The notes under the pieces were generated by a model. That model was not told where the DNA came from. It searched no databases and saw nothing but the letters and a program-made list of their open reading frames with translations. A DNA stretch of 64,000 bases from NCBI RefSeq assembly GCF_001854245.1, contig NZ_CP015381.1:1709001-1773000 (forward strand), written 5' to 3'. Positions 1 through 8,556 of this stretch are shown here, piece after piece. Each line of letters opens with the position of its first letter. Positions within the stretch are counted from its first letter, which is position 1. This DNA is from Desulfococcus multivorans (GTDB taxonomy: Bacteria; Desulfobacterota; Desulfobacteria; Desulfobacterales; Desulfococcaceae). The translations under genes were made by a program, and so were the position numbers.

Positions 1-2
1 CC

Positions 3-986
3 GATTTTCAAGACGGCATGTTCACATCCGTTCTCGCGGGGCTCGCCACCCTCGATCCCGTCTGTCCGGGTGTTATGGTGCTCCCGGTGGACGTGCCTTT
101 GATCCGGCCCTCCACGATCCTCAGGCTCGTGGACACCTGGCAATCCACGACCCAAAACGGCGGAGTGCAGGGAGACGCCGGGCGGACGATCCTTCATCCG
201 ACCTTTCAGGGACGGCGAGGCCATCCCCCCCTCATCGGCGGTCGCCACATCGCCGACATCCTGAAATGGCACGGCAACGGCGGCCTTCGGACATATCTGG
301 CGATGTGGCCGGCGGCCCGGGAGATTCCCGTAGCCGACCGATTCATCCTGATGGACATGGATACCCCCGAAGATTATGAGGGCATTGCGCGGAACTGCCT
401 TGGGTACGATGTTCCCTCGGCCGAGGAGTGCCGGGCCCTCATGGTGGATGTTCTGGCGGTGGCGCCCCCGGTCTGGGCCCACTGCCGGGCCGTGGCTGAT
501 GTGGCCGTGACCCTTGGGCATGCCCTGAACCAGGCGGAAGGAGCCGGCCCTGCCGGTGGTCTGCTGTCGCTGGATTTGATTCGTGCTGCCGCTCTGGTTC
601 ACGATCTGGCCCGGGAACAGCCGGACCATGCCCATGCAGGTGCGGCATGTCTCCGCGCCATGGGGTTTCCCGCCGTGGCCGACATCGTGGCCGTTCACAT
701 GGCGCTTCCTCCGGGACGGGAGGATACGCCGGGGGAAGCGGAGGTGGTTTTCCTCGCGGACAAACTGGTGGCCGAAGACATCCGGGTGACGCTGGAGGAG
801 CGGTTTCAGCGTCGGATGGCCCGGTTTGCTGATCGACCGGCGTCATCGGCGAGTGCAGCCCGAAGATTTGGTCAGGCGTCGGCAGTCCGGGAAGCGATTG
901 AAAAGCGGACGGGGCTGCCCGTCGAGTCCATTCTGGGGGAGAGGCGTTTTAGGCGCTCCCACTCTGACTATTTATGCCTGTTTTGA
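3..986 (+). CDS. MobA-like nucleotidyltransferase fused to an HD domain (5' end outside the window)
   Basis: The reading frame is open from base 3, so the true start lies upstream. The first roughly 125 visible residues look like the C-terminal half of a MobA/MocA-type NTP transferase: a PVDVPLI segment near residue 24 after the first ATG in frame (base 18), and a DMDTPEDY segment near residue 113, which matches the end of that fold. A second domain follows with an HD signature, H154 and VHD at 194-196, consistent with a metal-dependent phosphohydrolase. Proteins of this build in sulfate reducers are linked to molybdenum cofactor maturation (transfer of CMP or GMP to molybdopterin); that role is inferred here because the N-terminal nucleotide-binding motif is off the window. 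The next gene begins 13 bases downstream and may be co-transcribed. Confidence 0.75.
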   Translation, partial: DFQDGMFTSVLAGLATLDPVCPGVMVLPVDVPLIRPSTILRLVDTWQSTTQNGGVQGDAGRTILHPTFQGRRGHPPLIGGRHIADILKWHGNGGLRTYLAMWPAAREIPVADRFILMDMDTPEDYEGIARNCLGYDVPSAEECRALMVDVLAVAPPVWAHCRAVADVAVTLGHALNQAEGAGPAGGLLSLDLIRAAALVHDLAREQPDHAHAGAACLRAMGFPAVADIVAVHMALPPGREDTPGEAEVVFLADKLVAEDIRVTLEERFQRRMARFADRPASSASAARRFGQASAVREAIEKRTGLPVESILGERRFRRSHSDYLCLF

Positions 987-999
987 AAGGAGGCGAATG

Positions 1000-2631
1000 A
1001 TGTCCAACGGTGTATACCGAATCATGAAACCCTGCAACGAGGCAGTGCCGGGTTATCTGCCGGGGAGCGACGAAAAGCGCGGCCTCAAGGTCAGGCTGGC
1101 CGAACTGAAGCAGTCTCCCATGGAGATTCCTCTGATCATCGGCGGAAAAGAGGTGAGGAGCGGAAAGACGGGGAAATGTATCATCCCGCACAATCACGCC
1201 CATGTCCTGGCCACCTATCACATGGCCGGTGAAGCCGAGACCCGAATGGCTGTCCAGGCCGCTCTTGACGCCGGAAAGGCGTGGGCCGAGACCCCATGGG
1301 ATCACCGCCTGGCCGTGTTTCTCAGGGCTGCGGAAATGATCAGGGGGCCGTGGCGTCACACCCTTAACGCCGCGACGATGCTGGGCCAGAGCAAAACGGT
1401 CTACGAGGCCGACGCCGACGCGGCCTGCGAACTGATGGATTTTTTCCGGTACAACAGTTACTTTTTTCGACAGATCATAGAAGAGCAGCCCGAATGTCTT
1501 CAGGGCATTCTGAATCGAATGGAATACCGGCCTCTTGAGGGATTCGTCTTTGCCGTGACGCCTTTCAATTTCACGGCCATCGGCGGTAACCTGCCCGGCA
1601 CGCCGGCCATGGCGGGTAACACCGTCGTGTGGAAACCGGCTTCCACCGCCGTTTATTCCAATTATCACGTGATGAAACTGTTGCAGGCGGCGGGACTGCC
1701 CGACGGCGTGATCAATTTCATTCCCGGCCCGGGAAGTGCCGTGGGACCCCTGGTCATGAGCCATTCAATGCTGGCCGGCATCCACTTTACCGGCTCCACC
1801 GCCGTATTCCAGGGGATGTGGCGCACCGTTGCTCAAAACCTGGCGCATTACAACGGTTATCCCCGCATCGTGGGCGAAACCGGGGGCAAGAATTTCGTTT
1901 TTGCGCACCCGTCCGCAGACATTGAAACCCTGGTCCCCGCTCTCATCGGAGGGGCCTTTTCCTATCAGGGACAGAAGTGTTCGGCCACCTCGAGGGTCTA
2001 TATTCCCAAAAGCATCTGGCCTGCGGTGAAAACCCGGCTCACGGCCGGCATTGACGGCATCAAGACCGGGGACGTAGAGGACTTCACCCATTACATGGGT
2101 GCCGTGATCGATCGGAATGCCTTCGACAACATCAGCGGCTACATTCGATTCGCCCGTGAGGCGGACGACGCAGAGATTATCGCCGGCGGTGAGTGTGACG
2201 ACAGCATCGGCTTTTTTATCACGCCCACGGTGATCGTCACCACCGATCCAAAATTCAAGACCATGCAGGAGGAAATCTTCGGTCCCGTGATGACCGTCTT
2301 TGTCTATCCGGACGATGATATCGAGAAAGCCCTTACGCTCTGTGCGACCACGTCGAAATATGCGCTGACCGGCGCCCTGTTCGCCCGGGACCGCGCCGCC
2401 GTTGTCGAGATGGAAAGGCGGCTCTGCTACAGTGCCGGCAATCTCTACATCAACGACAAGACCACCGGCGCCTTCGTGGGACTCCAGCCCTTCGGCGGTG
2501 CGCGGGCGTCCGGCACCAACGACAAGGCCGGCAGCCGGCACAACGTCATGCGCTGGCTCTCCCCGCGTACCATCAAGGAGAACTTCAGCCCGGCCACGGA
2601 TTACCGCTATGGGTTGATGCAGGAAAGCTGA
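1000..2631 (+). CDS. pruA: 1-pyrroline-5-carboxylate dehydrogenase (L-glutamate gamma-semialdehyde dehydrogenase)
   Basis: This is an NAD(P)-dependent aldehyde dehydrogenase of 543 residues, the normal size for stand-alone P5C dehydrogenase, which oxidises glutamate semialdehyde to glutamate in proline and arginine breakdown. Visible motifs are FNFTAIGGN in the cofactor fold, the catalytic glutamate in VGETGGKN near residue 293, the nucleophile in GQKCSATSR near Cys327, and EEIFGPVM near the C-terminus. The frame stays open upstream to base 826, but an AAAGGAGG ribosome binding site at 986-993 precedes paired ATG codons at 997 and 1000; 1000 has the better spacing. No proline dehydrogenase gene is in the window, so proline oxidation would need a gene elsewhere. 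The exact substrate within the aldehyde dehydrogenase superfamily is a family-level inference. Confidence 0.9.
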   Translation: MSNGVYRIMKPCNEAVPGYLPGSDEKRGLKVRLAELKQSPMEIPLIIGGKEVRSGKTGKCIIPHNHAHVLATYHMAGEAETRMAVQAALDAGKAWAETPWDHRLAVFLRAAEMIRGPWRHTLNAATMLGQSKTVYEADADAACELMDFFRYNSYFFRQIIEEQPECLQGILNRMEYRPLEGFVFAVTPFNFTAIGGNLPGTPAMAGNTVVWKPASTAVYSNYHVMKLLQAAGLPDGVINFIPGPGSAVGPLVMSHSMLAGIHFTGSTAVFQGMWRTVAQNLAHYNGYPRIVGETGGKNFVFAHPSADIETLVPALIGGAFSYQGQKCSATSRVYIPKSIWPAVKTRLTAGIDGIKTGDVEDFTHYMGAVIDRNAFDNISGYIRFAREADDAEIIAGGECDDSIGFFITPTVIVTTDPKFKTMQEEIFGPVMTVFVYPDDDIEKALTLCATTSKYALTGALFARDRAAVVEMERRLCYSAGNLYINDKTTGAFVGLQPFGGARASGTNDKAGSRHNVMRWLSPRTIKENFSPATDYRYGLMQES

Positions 2632-2632
2632 G

Positions 2633-2684
2633 TCCGGGGCATTATGATTCCCTGAAACGGGCTGTTCAGGTCATTGATGCCGGA
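2633..2684 (+). terminator. Imperfect stem-loop after the P5C dehydrogenase gene
   Basis: The outer arms TCCGG-GCAT and ATGCCGGA and the inner arms CCTGAA and TTCAGG can fold into a long imperfect hairpin starting just after the stop codon. There is no clear T-run, so it may be an RNA 3'-end stabiliser rather than an intrinsic terminator. Confidence 0.3.
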
Positions 2685-3221
2685 TGAGCTCGTTTCGTCA
2701 GGAGATGCCTTCCCGACGGGTGTTCCGTCTCAATATGGCGGGACACCTTGAATCCATGGAATAAATGCAAAATATACGCCAAGGTTGACAAAAATAGAAA
2801 TATCATATAATTTGTTTTTCAGGTATTCCGGTTCTGATATGGCTGACGCGATTGTATCGATTTTCTTTTTTGCGGACGGCGGTTTCGACAGGCCTTCAGA
2901 TTCCGGATAACGATCTTCATAACAAACCGTTTATGCGTGTCGGAAGGTGGCGTTCCTCCGGGTTGCCGGACAGTCGGCGACAAACCGCTCAGCCTCTGTT
3001 TTTCCACATGTTTCAGGACTGCGGCAGGAAATATTCCCATTCTGCTGTCGGTTTTATCCTTCCCATATCGTTATAAGTCACGTACAGCGCCTGCCGGGCA
3101 AGGGATTTCACTGGCTCCATGCTTGCCGGACATCTTTTTTGAAGGTCATTTTTCGCTGAACTCGTCATCTCTTAACTGCCAGGCGTTGATTCAAAATGGT
3201 GTCGCCTGAAAGGAGTCTGCT
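2685..3221. other. Non-coding leader region upstream of the aminomutase-family gene
   Basis: About 540 bases without a convincing gene. Short frames in it have no recognisable protein or ribosome site. It contains a consensus-like promoter at 2785-2811, which would give a transcript leader of about 400 bases before the ribosome site at 3209-3215. I looked for known riboswitch cores (lysine, cobalamin, cyclic di-GMP) and recognised none. Its function is unknown. Confidence 0.5.
2785..2811 (+). promoter_or_regulatory. Candidate sigma-70 promoter for the aminomutase-family gene
   Basis: TTGACA at 2785-2790 and TATAAT at 2806-2811 are perfect consensus hexamers, but the spacer is 15 bases rather than the preferred 17. 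It faces the downstream radical SAM gene and lies in an AT-rich stretch. Confidence 0.45.
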
Positions 3222-4631
3222 ATCCAGAATATATCAACCGCTAAATACAAATCGTACACGCTGCGCAACCTCGACGATATCCGGCCCCTGGAAAACCTGT
3301 CCGGGGATCGGATGCGCAGGATCAGGGCCGTTGGCCGGGTTCTGCCCTTTCGTGTCAATAATTATGTGGTGAACGAACTTATCGATTGGGACAACGTTCC
3401 CGAGGATCCTATATTTCAGCTGACCTTCCCGCAACCGAATATGCTGTCGGAGGGGAATCTCTCCAGGCTGCTGGACATGGACCACGCCGGGAAGAGCATC
3501 GCCGCGGTTGACCGCGAGGTGAGCAGGATTCAGAGAGAGATGAATCCCCACCCGGCCAGGCAGATGGAGCTCAATGTGCCGGTGATGGATGGCCGCCGTC
3601 TGGAAGGGCTTCAGCATAAATACAAGGAGACGGTCCTCGTATTTCCCCGCCAGGGGCAGACTTGTCACGCCTTCTGCACATACTGCTTCCGCTGGGCGCA
3701 GTTCTGCGGGATCGAAAAACTGCACTTTGCCTGCAACGATCCGCTGGTCCTGCCGCGTTACCTGAAGGCCCATCCGGAGGTGACGGATGTCCTCTTTACC
3801 GGCGGGGATCCCATGGTAATGCGGGCCAAAGTGCTGCGCCCGTATATCGACGCGTTGCGTGGCCTCGGGACGGACCACCCCCTGACGATCCGTTTCGGCA
3901 CCAAGGCGCTGGCCTACTGGCCTTACCGCTTTTTGACCGACCGGGACGCCGGCGAGCTGATGGAACTGTTCGAAGACATCGCGGCTCTTGGGCACCAGCC
4001 GGCCATCATGGCCCATTTCAGCCACGACCGTGAACTCGAAACCCCGGCCGTGGAGCAGGCCATGAGACGTCTCCAGTCCGCCGGGGCCGTCATCCGCTGT
4101 CAGGGGCCTTTGGTCCGCCACGTCAACGATGACGCCGGGACGTGGGCGCGCATGTGGCGCCGCCAGGTCCGGCTGGGGGCCATACCCTACTACATGTTTG
4201 TCGCACGGAATACCGGCCCAAAGGCCTATTTCAGGGTCCCCCTGGCGCAAACATACCGGATCTTCAGCGAAGCCTACGGGCAGGTTTCCGGCCTGTGCCG
4301 CACGGTCCGCGGTCCGTCCATGTCGGCCACGCCGGGGAAGATCGCCGTCCAGGGGATCGCCGAACTCCTCTCGGAGAAGGTGTTTGTGCTTAAATTCATC
4401 CAGGGCCGCGACCCGTCTTGGGTCAACCGCGTCTTTTTCGCGCGATACGCCCCCGATGCCGCGTGGTTCGACGAACTCGAGCCGGCGTTGGGAGATAAAA
4501 AATTCTTTTTCGAATCCGGTCTGGATCGCATCACCGCGGAGAAGGCGATGGATCTCGTGCCGCCGCCCAGGGCGCTTTCCGGGATGAATGACAGAATCGG
4601 TTCCGGGACGCTGCTGCGGTGGGTCCATTAA
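3222..4631 (+). CDS. Lysine 2,3-aminomutase family radical SAM protein (KamA-like), apparent non-ATG start
   Basis: A radical SAM enzyme of the KamA/lysine 2,3-aminomutase family, which uses a 4Fe-4S cluster, SAM and PLP to move an amino group to the neighbouring carbon. The cluster motif CHAFCTYC gives Cys148, 152 and 155 (numbered from 3222). Family-like sequence such as YTLRNLDDI begins well upstream of the first in-frame ATG at 3312, and the frame is closed by TGA at 3207. A strong AAAGGAG at 3209-3215 sits six bases before an ATC codon at 3222, so ATC is the best-supported start; ATA at 3231 is the alternative. From 3222 the protein is 469 residues. Substrate is uncertain: lysine for catabolism or for N-acetyl-beta-lysine osmolyte, or another amino acid. 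No acetyltransferase AblB follows; a small unknown gene does. Confidence 0.85.
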   Translation: MQNISTAKYKSYTLRNLDDIRPLENLSGDRMRRIRAVGRVLPFRVNNYVVNELIDWDNVPEDPIFQLTFPQPNMLSEGNLSRLLDMDHAGKSIAAVDREVSRIQREMNPHPARQMELNVPVMDGRRLEGLQHKYKETVLVFPRQGQTCHAFCTYCFRWAQFCGIEKLHFACNDPLVLPRYLKAHPEVTDVLFTGGDPMVMRAKVLRPYIDALRGLGTDHPLTIRFGTKALAYWPYRFLTDRDAGELMELFEDIAALGHQPAIMAHFSHDRELETPAVEQAMRRLQSAGAVIRCQGPLVRHVNDDAGTWARMWRRQVRLGAIPYYMFVARNTGPKAYFRVPLAQTYRIFSEAYGQVSGLCRTVRGPSMSATPGKIAVQGIAELLSEKVFVLKFIQGRDPSWVNRVFFARYAPDAAWFDELEPALGDKKFFFESGLDRITAEKAMDLVPPPRALSGMNDRIGSGTLLRWVH

Positions 4632-4689
4632 TACAGCTTTGCGGGCCCTCAACACCAGAGTGGGGCCCGATGGAGAAAGGGGGAAAGCG

Positions 4690-5022
4690 ATGCGTCACAA
4701 ATTTACGATTCTTCAGGATACGGACAAGGATACCTTTATCATCAGGGAGTATGCCGTGGTCGAAAAACATCTCAAAAAGATGCTGACCTTGATGCCGAGC
4801 GAAGATGATTTTTCGCTCATGGCCGAGGAGACCTATGCCGGCAAAAACCTTTCGAAACTCATCTCCAGGGGCGCCGTGGCGGAGCTCGTCACGTCTCTGC
4901 GCACCGACAACCTGTTCCCGATCAACCCCTACGCCACCAAAATTGCCGAATCAATCATCGCCATGCACGCTTCCGCTGAATGCCGTTTCATGGAGCTGTT
5001 TTTCGACGATCAGACCCCATGA
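4690..5022 (+). CDS. Small hypothetical protein
   Basis: A 110-residue protein starting at an ATG preceded by a purine-rich GAGAAAGGGGGAAAG stretch. It opens with MRHKFTILQD and is rich in acidic and leucine/isoleucine residues with no signal peptide, membrane segment or cysteine pair. I do not recognise the family. It lies 58 bases after the aminomutase-family gene on the same strand and could be its co-transcribed partner. The next stretch downstream is non-coding and runs into the end of the opposite-strand selB region. Confidence 0.65.
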   Translation: MRHKFTILQDTDKDTFIIREYAVVEKHLKKMLTLMPSEDDFSLMAEETYAGKNLSKLISRGAVAELVTSLRTDNLFPINPYATKIAESIIAMHASAECRFMELFFDDQTP

Positions 5023-5441
5023 CGGCGGGAGCGGATGTCCGGCTCAGGGACAGCCAAACAAGCCTCTGTTCATTTACGCGCCGATAGTCCGTCTTTGACT
5101 GTTATGCCGCAATGACATCGAAAAAAAATTATACCGCCTGATCCGCTTGGAACGCCCCGTTCATGGCGTCTGCCGCGGCCGCCTTCATGAGGACGATCCC
5201 CTTCTCCTTGTCCGCGAGAAAGCCCACCTTGAAGAGGATTTCCAGGAGCCGGGAAGTCGGGGACAGAAGCCGGGCTCTCCGGGTCGGGTGGGATTTCATA
5301 GGAGAAAATCATGGGGATGGGATTTTCCGGGATCAGGCTTCACCCGGGAGAGCGTCTGCATCTTTTTCGGACTTCGTTTGGAGAGCCTCCCGTACGCCGG
5401 AAAACTTTTCACCCGGAAAAAGCAGGGGGATGAGGGGCCGT
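5023..5441. other. Convergent intergenic region containing a reductase-gene remnant
   Basis: About 420 bases between the small plus-strand gene and the end of selB. It holds the remnant listed at 5129-5254 and an eight-base A-run on the plus strand at 5121-5128, which is a T-run for minus-strand transcripts leaving selB, though I see no strong hairpin in front of it. Bases 5263-5441 show nothing I can name. Confidence 0.5.
5129..5254 (-). pseudogene. Fragment of a double-cubane-type reductase gene, copy of 10863-10978
   Basis: Read on the minus strand this piece encodes about 41 residues including LLEILFKVGFLADKEKG and ending DQAV then TAA. It matches residues 202-240 of the paralogue at 10412-11581. 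The DNA of 5139-5254 aligns without gaps to 10863-10978, with about 11 differences in the first 115 positions by eye. The frame is intact inside the fragment, but the flanks on both sides do not match the paralogue and there is no start. It is in the same orientation as the full gene, so the two copies form a direct repeat around the ABC importer, selC and selB. Confidence 0.85.
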
Positions 5442-7397
5442 TTATCCCCGGCAAGCGTGTCGTAAAGGCGCATCTTCATGATTCCTGGAGACCAGCGTAC
5501 GATCGTTTCCCCGACGTTCCGTAAAACCGATCTCGTCCAGGTACTCCAGAACGGGAAGGGCGCCCGTGCGGCCATAGCCCAGGATTTCGTTGCAGTCGTT
5601 GGCGGTAATATGCCCCTTGCCTGAGATGGCGGCCCGGACCCGGTCCATGATCTCTTCCAGAGATTGGAGGGAGAGATACCGGTCGTTGTTGAGGCGAACC
5701 AGCCGTTTCTGTCGGGCCAGATAATGCAGGAGCTTCTCGACATCCCGTTTCGATGTCCCATGGGGACAGGAGCGCCAGGCGGTATGGGCGGTAAAGGGGG
5801 TGATTCCCGCCGTTAAGGCAACATCGAGGAGTTTTTCCACCAGCATTGTTTGGCCCGGGTTCAGGCGCCCGCTCACGTCAGGCATCAGGTAGCCGCCGGC
5901 CTCGGTAATCAGGCGGTCTTCTCGGCAGAGTCCGGCCAGGGCATGCTGAATCAGCCCGTCGCTGGTGCCGTCTGGAAGTTTGTTTCGGATCTCGGCGATT
6001 TTGAGATCGCCCCTGAGGGCATCCTTCCGGAGGGCCTGAGCCACGATCTCCAGAATTCTCTCCCGCGTGCGGTCAAAAGCCGCCTTTCCCACGAGCCCCG
6101 GCCCTCCAAGGGAGATGAAATCGCCTGAAGCGATGCCCCGGTCGATTTCCTCGCAGATCTTCTCCGGCGGCAGGCCGGTCTGTTCGGCTACGGCATCGGT
6201 GGTGATCGGTTGATAGGGATGCCGATTCAGAAGGCTGGGTAGAATTTTATCAACCTTTCCGGATTGCAGCGCATGAAGATAGGAAAGCAGAGGCTTTGCT
6301 CTGCACGCGCGAAACTTGACCTTCGAAGTCTCCAGCACCCGCCCTGCGGCGATGACCATCGGCCGGTTCATGGGAGAAACCACAAACCGATCTCCGGGCA
6401 TGGCCGGAAGGGGCGACGACAGACGGCATTGGACCAGACCATGCTCGCCCGGTCCCAGTACTGCCGTCTCCATCGTCACGATCATCGCTGCGACAGCGGC
6501 GGTGCCAAGATAGATCTTCACGATCTGTCGATTGACGAGGGGTTCGGTATGCGGAGGGAGCATCCTCAACTCGACGTTGAGGAAGGCGGCGGAGGTGAGC
6601 GTATCCGGCCTGGCCAGGAGCATTCCTCGGCGGACCTCCGAAAAGGGCACCCGATGGAGATTTACCCCGACCCGCTCTCCGGCGGATGCCAGGAGTGCCT
6701 GCTCTCCGTGAATTTCAAGAGACTTGGCCCGGGTCCTGACGCCTTGGGGTAGGAGATCGACGGCGTCGTTCTTGGTGAGTTCTCCCCCGAGAACCGTGCC
6801 GCTCACGACCGTTCCGAGGCCCGGAAACTGGCGAACCTGATCGATCCAGAGCCGGAAGGGATCTGCGGCACGCTTGCCCCGGGCCAGGCTGTGCTCGGCT
6901 TCCAGGGCCGCCAGGACAGCATCTTTTCCCGCTTCCGTTCGGGCGGAGAACGGCACGACAGGCTTGCCCTCCAGAAAACTCCCCTGGATCAGTTCCTTGA
7001 CCTCCATCCGGGCCAGTTCGATAGTCTCGGCATCCACCAGATCGTTTTTGCTGATCACCACGAGTCCGCCGGCGGTACCGAGGCTGCTCAGGATGTTGAG
7101 ATGCTCGATGGTCTGGGGCATCACGCCGTCGTCCGCAGCCACCACCAGCACCGCAAGGTCCACGGCGCAAAGTCCCCGAATCGTGTGTTTGAGAAAGTCG
7201 GTATGGCCCGGCACGTCGATGAGGGCTGCTCGGGCGCCGCCAGACAGGATCAGCGGCGCCACTCCCGATTCTATGGAAAGGCCCCGCTCCTTCTCCGCTT
7301 TCATCCGGTCGGTCTCCACGCCCGTCAGGCAGCGGACCAGGGCGGTCTTGCCGTGGTCGACGTGGCCCGCCACGCCGATGGTGATATGAGTGCTCAT
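5442..7397 (-). CDS. selB: Selenocysteine-specific translation elongation factor SelB
   Basis: A 651-residue translational GTPase that delivers Sec-tRNA to UGA codons marked by a SECIS hairpin. The G1 motif GHVDHGKT is at residues 11-18, the G3 equivalent DVPGHTDF follows near residue 60 and SKNDLV gives the NKxD-like site. The C-terminal third is consistent with the winged-helix repeats that bind SECIS RNA. The open frame continues upstream to 7517, but that extension would overlap the tRNA-Sec gene; ATG at 7397, preceded by GAGAGGATC, gives the natural MSTHITIGVAGHVDHG start. selC lies 14 bases upstream on the same strand, which strongly supports both calls. No SelA or SelD gene is visible in the window. 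Confidence 0.95.
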   Translation of the reverse strand: MSTHITIGVAGHVDHGKTALVRCLTGVETDRMKAEKERGLSIESGVAPLILSGGARAALIDVPGHTDFLKHTIRGLCAVDLAVLVVAADDGVMPQTIEHLNILSSLGTAGGLVVISKNDLVDAETIELARMEVKELIQGSFLEGKPVVPFSARTEAGKDAVLAALEAEHSLARGKRAADPFRLWIDQVRQFPGLGTVVSGTVLGGELTKNDAVDLLPQGVRTRAKSLEIHGEQALLASAGERVGVNLHRVPFSEVRRGMLLARPDTLTSAAFLNVELRMLPPHTEPLVNRQIVKIYLGTAAVAAMIVTMETAVLGPGEHGLVQCRLSSPLPAMPGDRFVVSPMNRPMVIAAGRVLETSKVKFRACRAKPLLSYLHALQSGKVDKILPSLLNRHPYQPITTDAVAEQTGLPPEKICEEIDRGIASGDFISLGGPGLVGKAAFDRTRERILEIVAQALRKDALRGDLKIAEIRNKLPDGTSDGLIQHALAGLCREDRLITEAGGYLMPDVSGRLNPGQTMLVEKLLDVALTAGITPFTAHTAWRSCPHGTSKRDVEKLLHYLARQKRLVRLNNDRYLSLQSLEEIMDRVRAAISGKGHITANDCNEILGYGRTGALPVLEYLDEIGFTERRGNDRTLVSRNHEDAPLRHACRG

Positions 7398-7410
7398 GAT
7401 CCTCTCGATA

Positions 7411-7502
7411 TGGAAGGGGCAAGGGGAATCGAAGCTCCTCCTCGTTTTTGAGACGAGGCCGACGGTTTTGAAGACCGCGGGGTGCCCAGCACCATTGCCC
7501 CT
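7411..7502 (-). tRNA. selC: tRNA-Sec, anticodon UCA
   Basis: The minus strand folds as a 92-base selenocysteine tRNA with encoded CCA. An 8-bp acceptor stem pairs AGGGGCAA with TTGCCCCT, the length typical of bacterial tRNA-Sec. The anticodon loop CTTCAAA between GCGGT and ACCGT places UCA at 7469-7471. A long variable arm pairs CCTCGT with ACGAGG. Position directly upstream of selB supports the call. Oddities: the discriminator base is U rather than the usual G, and the T-arm is poor, with an eight-base loop CTTCGATT and one mismatch in the stem, or a C-C clash if a seven-base loop is kept. Confidence 0.82.
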
Positions 7503-7593
7503 GGAGATGCGGGGCATCTCTTGCGGAGAGGCCCCGGGATGATCCGTTGAAACTGACTTTGATCGGAAGTGAGAAGTGGCATCGAAAATACCA

Positions 7594-8556
7594 TCATGCC
7601 GTGTCCCGATCTCTGAAGATCGTGGCGTAAACCGACACGGACGCGACGATGATGGCGCCGTGAACCAGGCGGGTCCAGAACCCGGAGAATCCTGCGCTGA
7701 TGATGCCGGCTTCGATGATGCCGATGATGGCGGCCCCCACGAGGGTACCGAAGACCGTCCCCTCCCCGCCGAATACCGAGGTGCCGCCGATGAAGATCGA
7801 GGCGAACACCAGAAGCAGGTAGCCTTCCCCCTGGGTGGGCCACCAGTTGGCCATTTCCAGGCAGGTCATGACGGAGACCAGGGCGCTGACGGCCCCCATG
7901 AACACAAAGAGCAGGATGCGGACCCTGCCGGTGCGGATTCCCATGACGCGCGCCGTGCGGATGTCGTCCCCGATACAGAGGACGCTCTCTCCGAAGGCGT
8001 GGCGGTTCAGGATCAAGCCCAGGACGCCCGCAATTCCCAGGCACCAGAGGGACTGGGCCGGAATGGTCCCGGTCAGGCGGCCGACAAACAGGTGGTGAAG
8101 CAGGGTGTCCCGGACCGGGACGAGGTTTCTGGCCAGGCCATCGGCCATGAGCGTCGAGAACCCCCTCCAGAAAAACTGAGTGCCGATGGTGGCGATGATG
8201 GAGGGGACTCCCACCCTGACCACGAGCATGCCGTTCATCAGACCAGCCGCGGATCCGACGGCGACCGCGGCGATGAATGCCAGCCCCGCGTTTCCCGTGG
8301 CGAGAAAAAGCTCCGCGAAGGTTAAACCGGAGACGGCCATCACTGAAGGGAAAGAGAGGTCCATTTCTCCAGCGATGATCAGGAAGGTGAGGCCCAGAGC
8401 CAAGAGAGCGGTGAAGGGGATGGTGGATGCGAAGGAGATGTAGATCTGCGGTGACAGGAAGGTCCTCGGGCTCAGGAGGATAAAAATCGCCAGAAGACCC
8501 GCAAAGACCCCTGAAATGCCGATCTGGATGTTGAAACGCTGCATGAGGACCTTCAT
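7594..8556 (-). CDS. ABC transporter permease, RbsC-like (sugar-type importer)
   Basis: A 320-residue integral membrane protein with about eight to ten hydrophobic segments, matching the BPD_transp_2 family of ribose/galactose/autoinducer-2 type importers. Recognisable family features are GLTFLIIAGEMDLS in the second quarter and the FIGGTSVFGGEGT region near the C-terminus. Its start overlaps the ATPase gene by four bases (ATGA), so the two are translationally coupled. Together with the ATPase and the binding protein upstream it makes a complete importer. The neighbouring genes are dehydratase-type reductases rather than sugar catabolic enzymes, so the solute may not be a sugar. The 91 bases between this gene and tRNA-Sec hold no gene. 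Confidence 0.9.
   Translation of the reverse strand: MKVLMQRFNIQIGISGVFAGLLAIFILLSPRTFLSPQIYISFASTIPFTALLALGLTFLIIAGEMDLSFPSVMAVSGLTFAELFLATGNAGLAFIAAVAVGSAAGLMNGMLVVRVGVPSIIATIGTQFFWRGFSTLMADGLARNLVPVRDTLLHHLFVGRLTGTIPAQSLWCLGIAGVLGLILNRHAFGESVLCIGDDIRTARVMGIRTGRVRILLFVFMGAVSALVSVMTCLEMANWWPTQGEGYLLLVFASIFIGGTSVFGGEGTVFGTLVGAAIIGIIEAGIISAGFSGFWTRLVHGAIIVASVSVYATIFRDRDTA

Noticed and set aside
2818-3208. Cobalamin, lysine or cyclic di-GMP riboswitch in the long leader
   Set aside because: No diagnostic core motif of these classes could be matched by eye.
3234-4655. 473-codon minus-strand open frame
   Set aside because: Antisense shadow of the aminomutase-family gene; no family motifs or ribosome site.
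5070-5312. 80-codon minus-strand frame over the reductase remnant
   Set aside because: It reads the remnant in the wrong frame; the frame homologous to the paralogue ends in a stop and has no start.
7398-7517. 40-residue N-terminal extension of SelB
   Set aside because: It overlaps the tRNA-Sec gene, and the conserved SelB N-terminus starts at 7397 with its own ribosome site.
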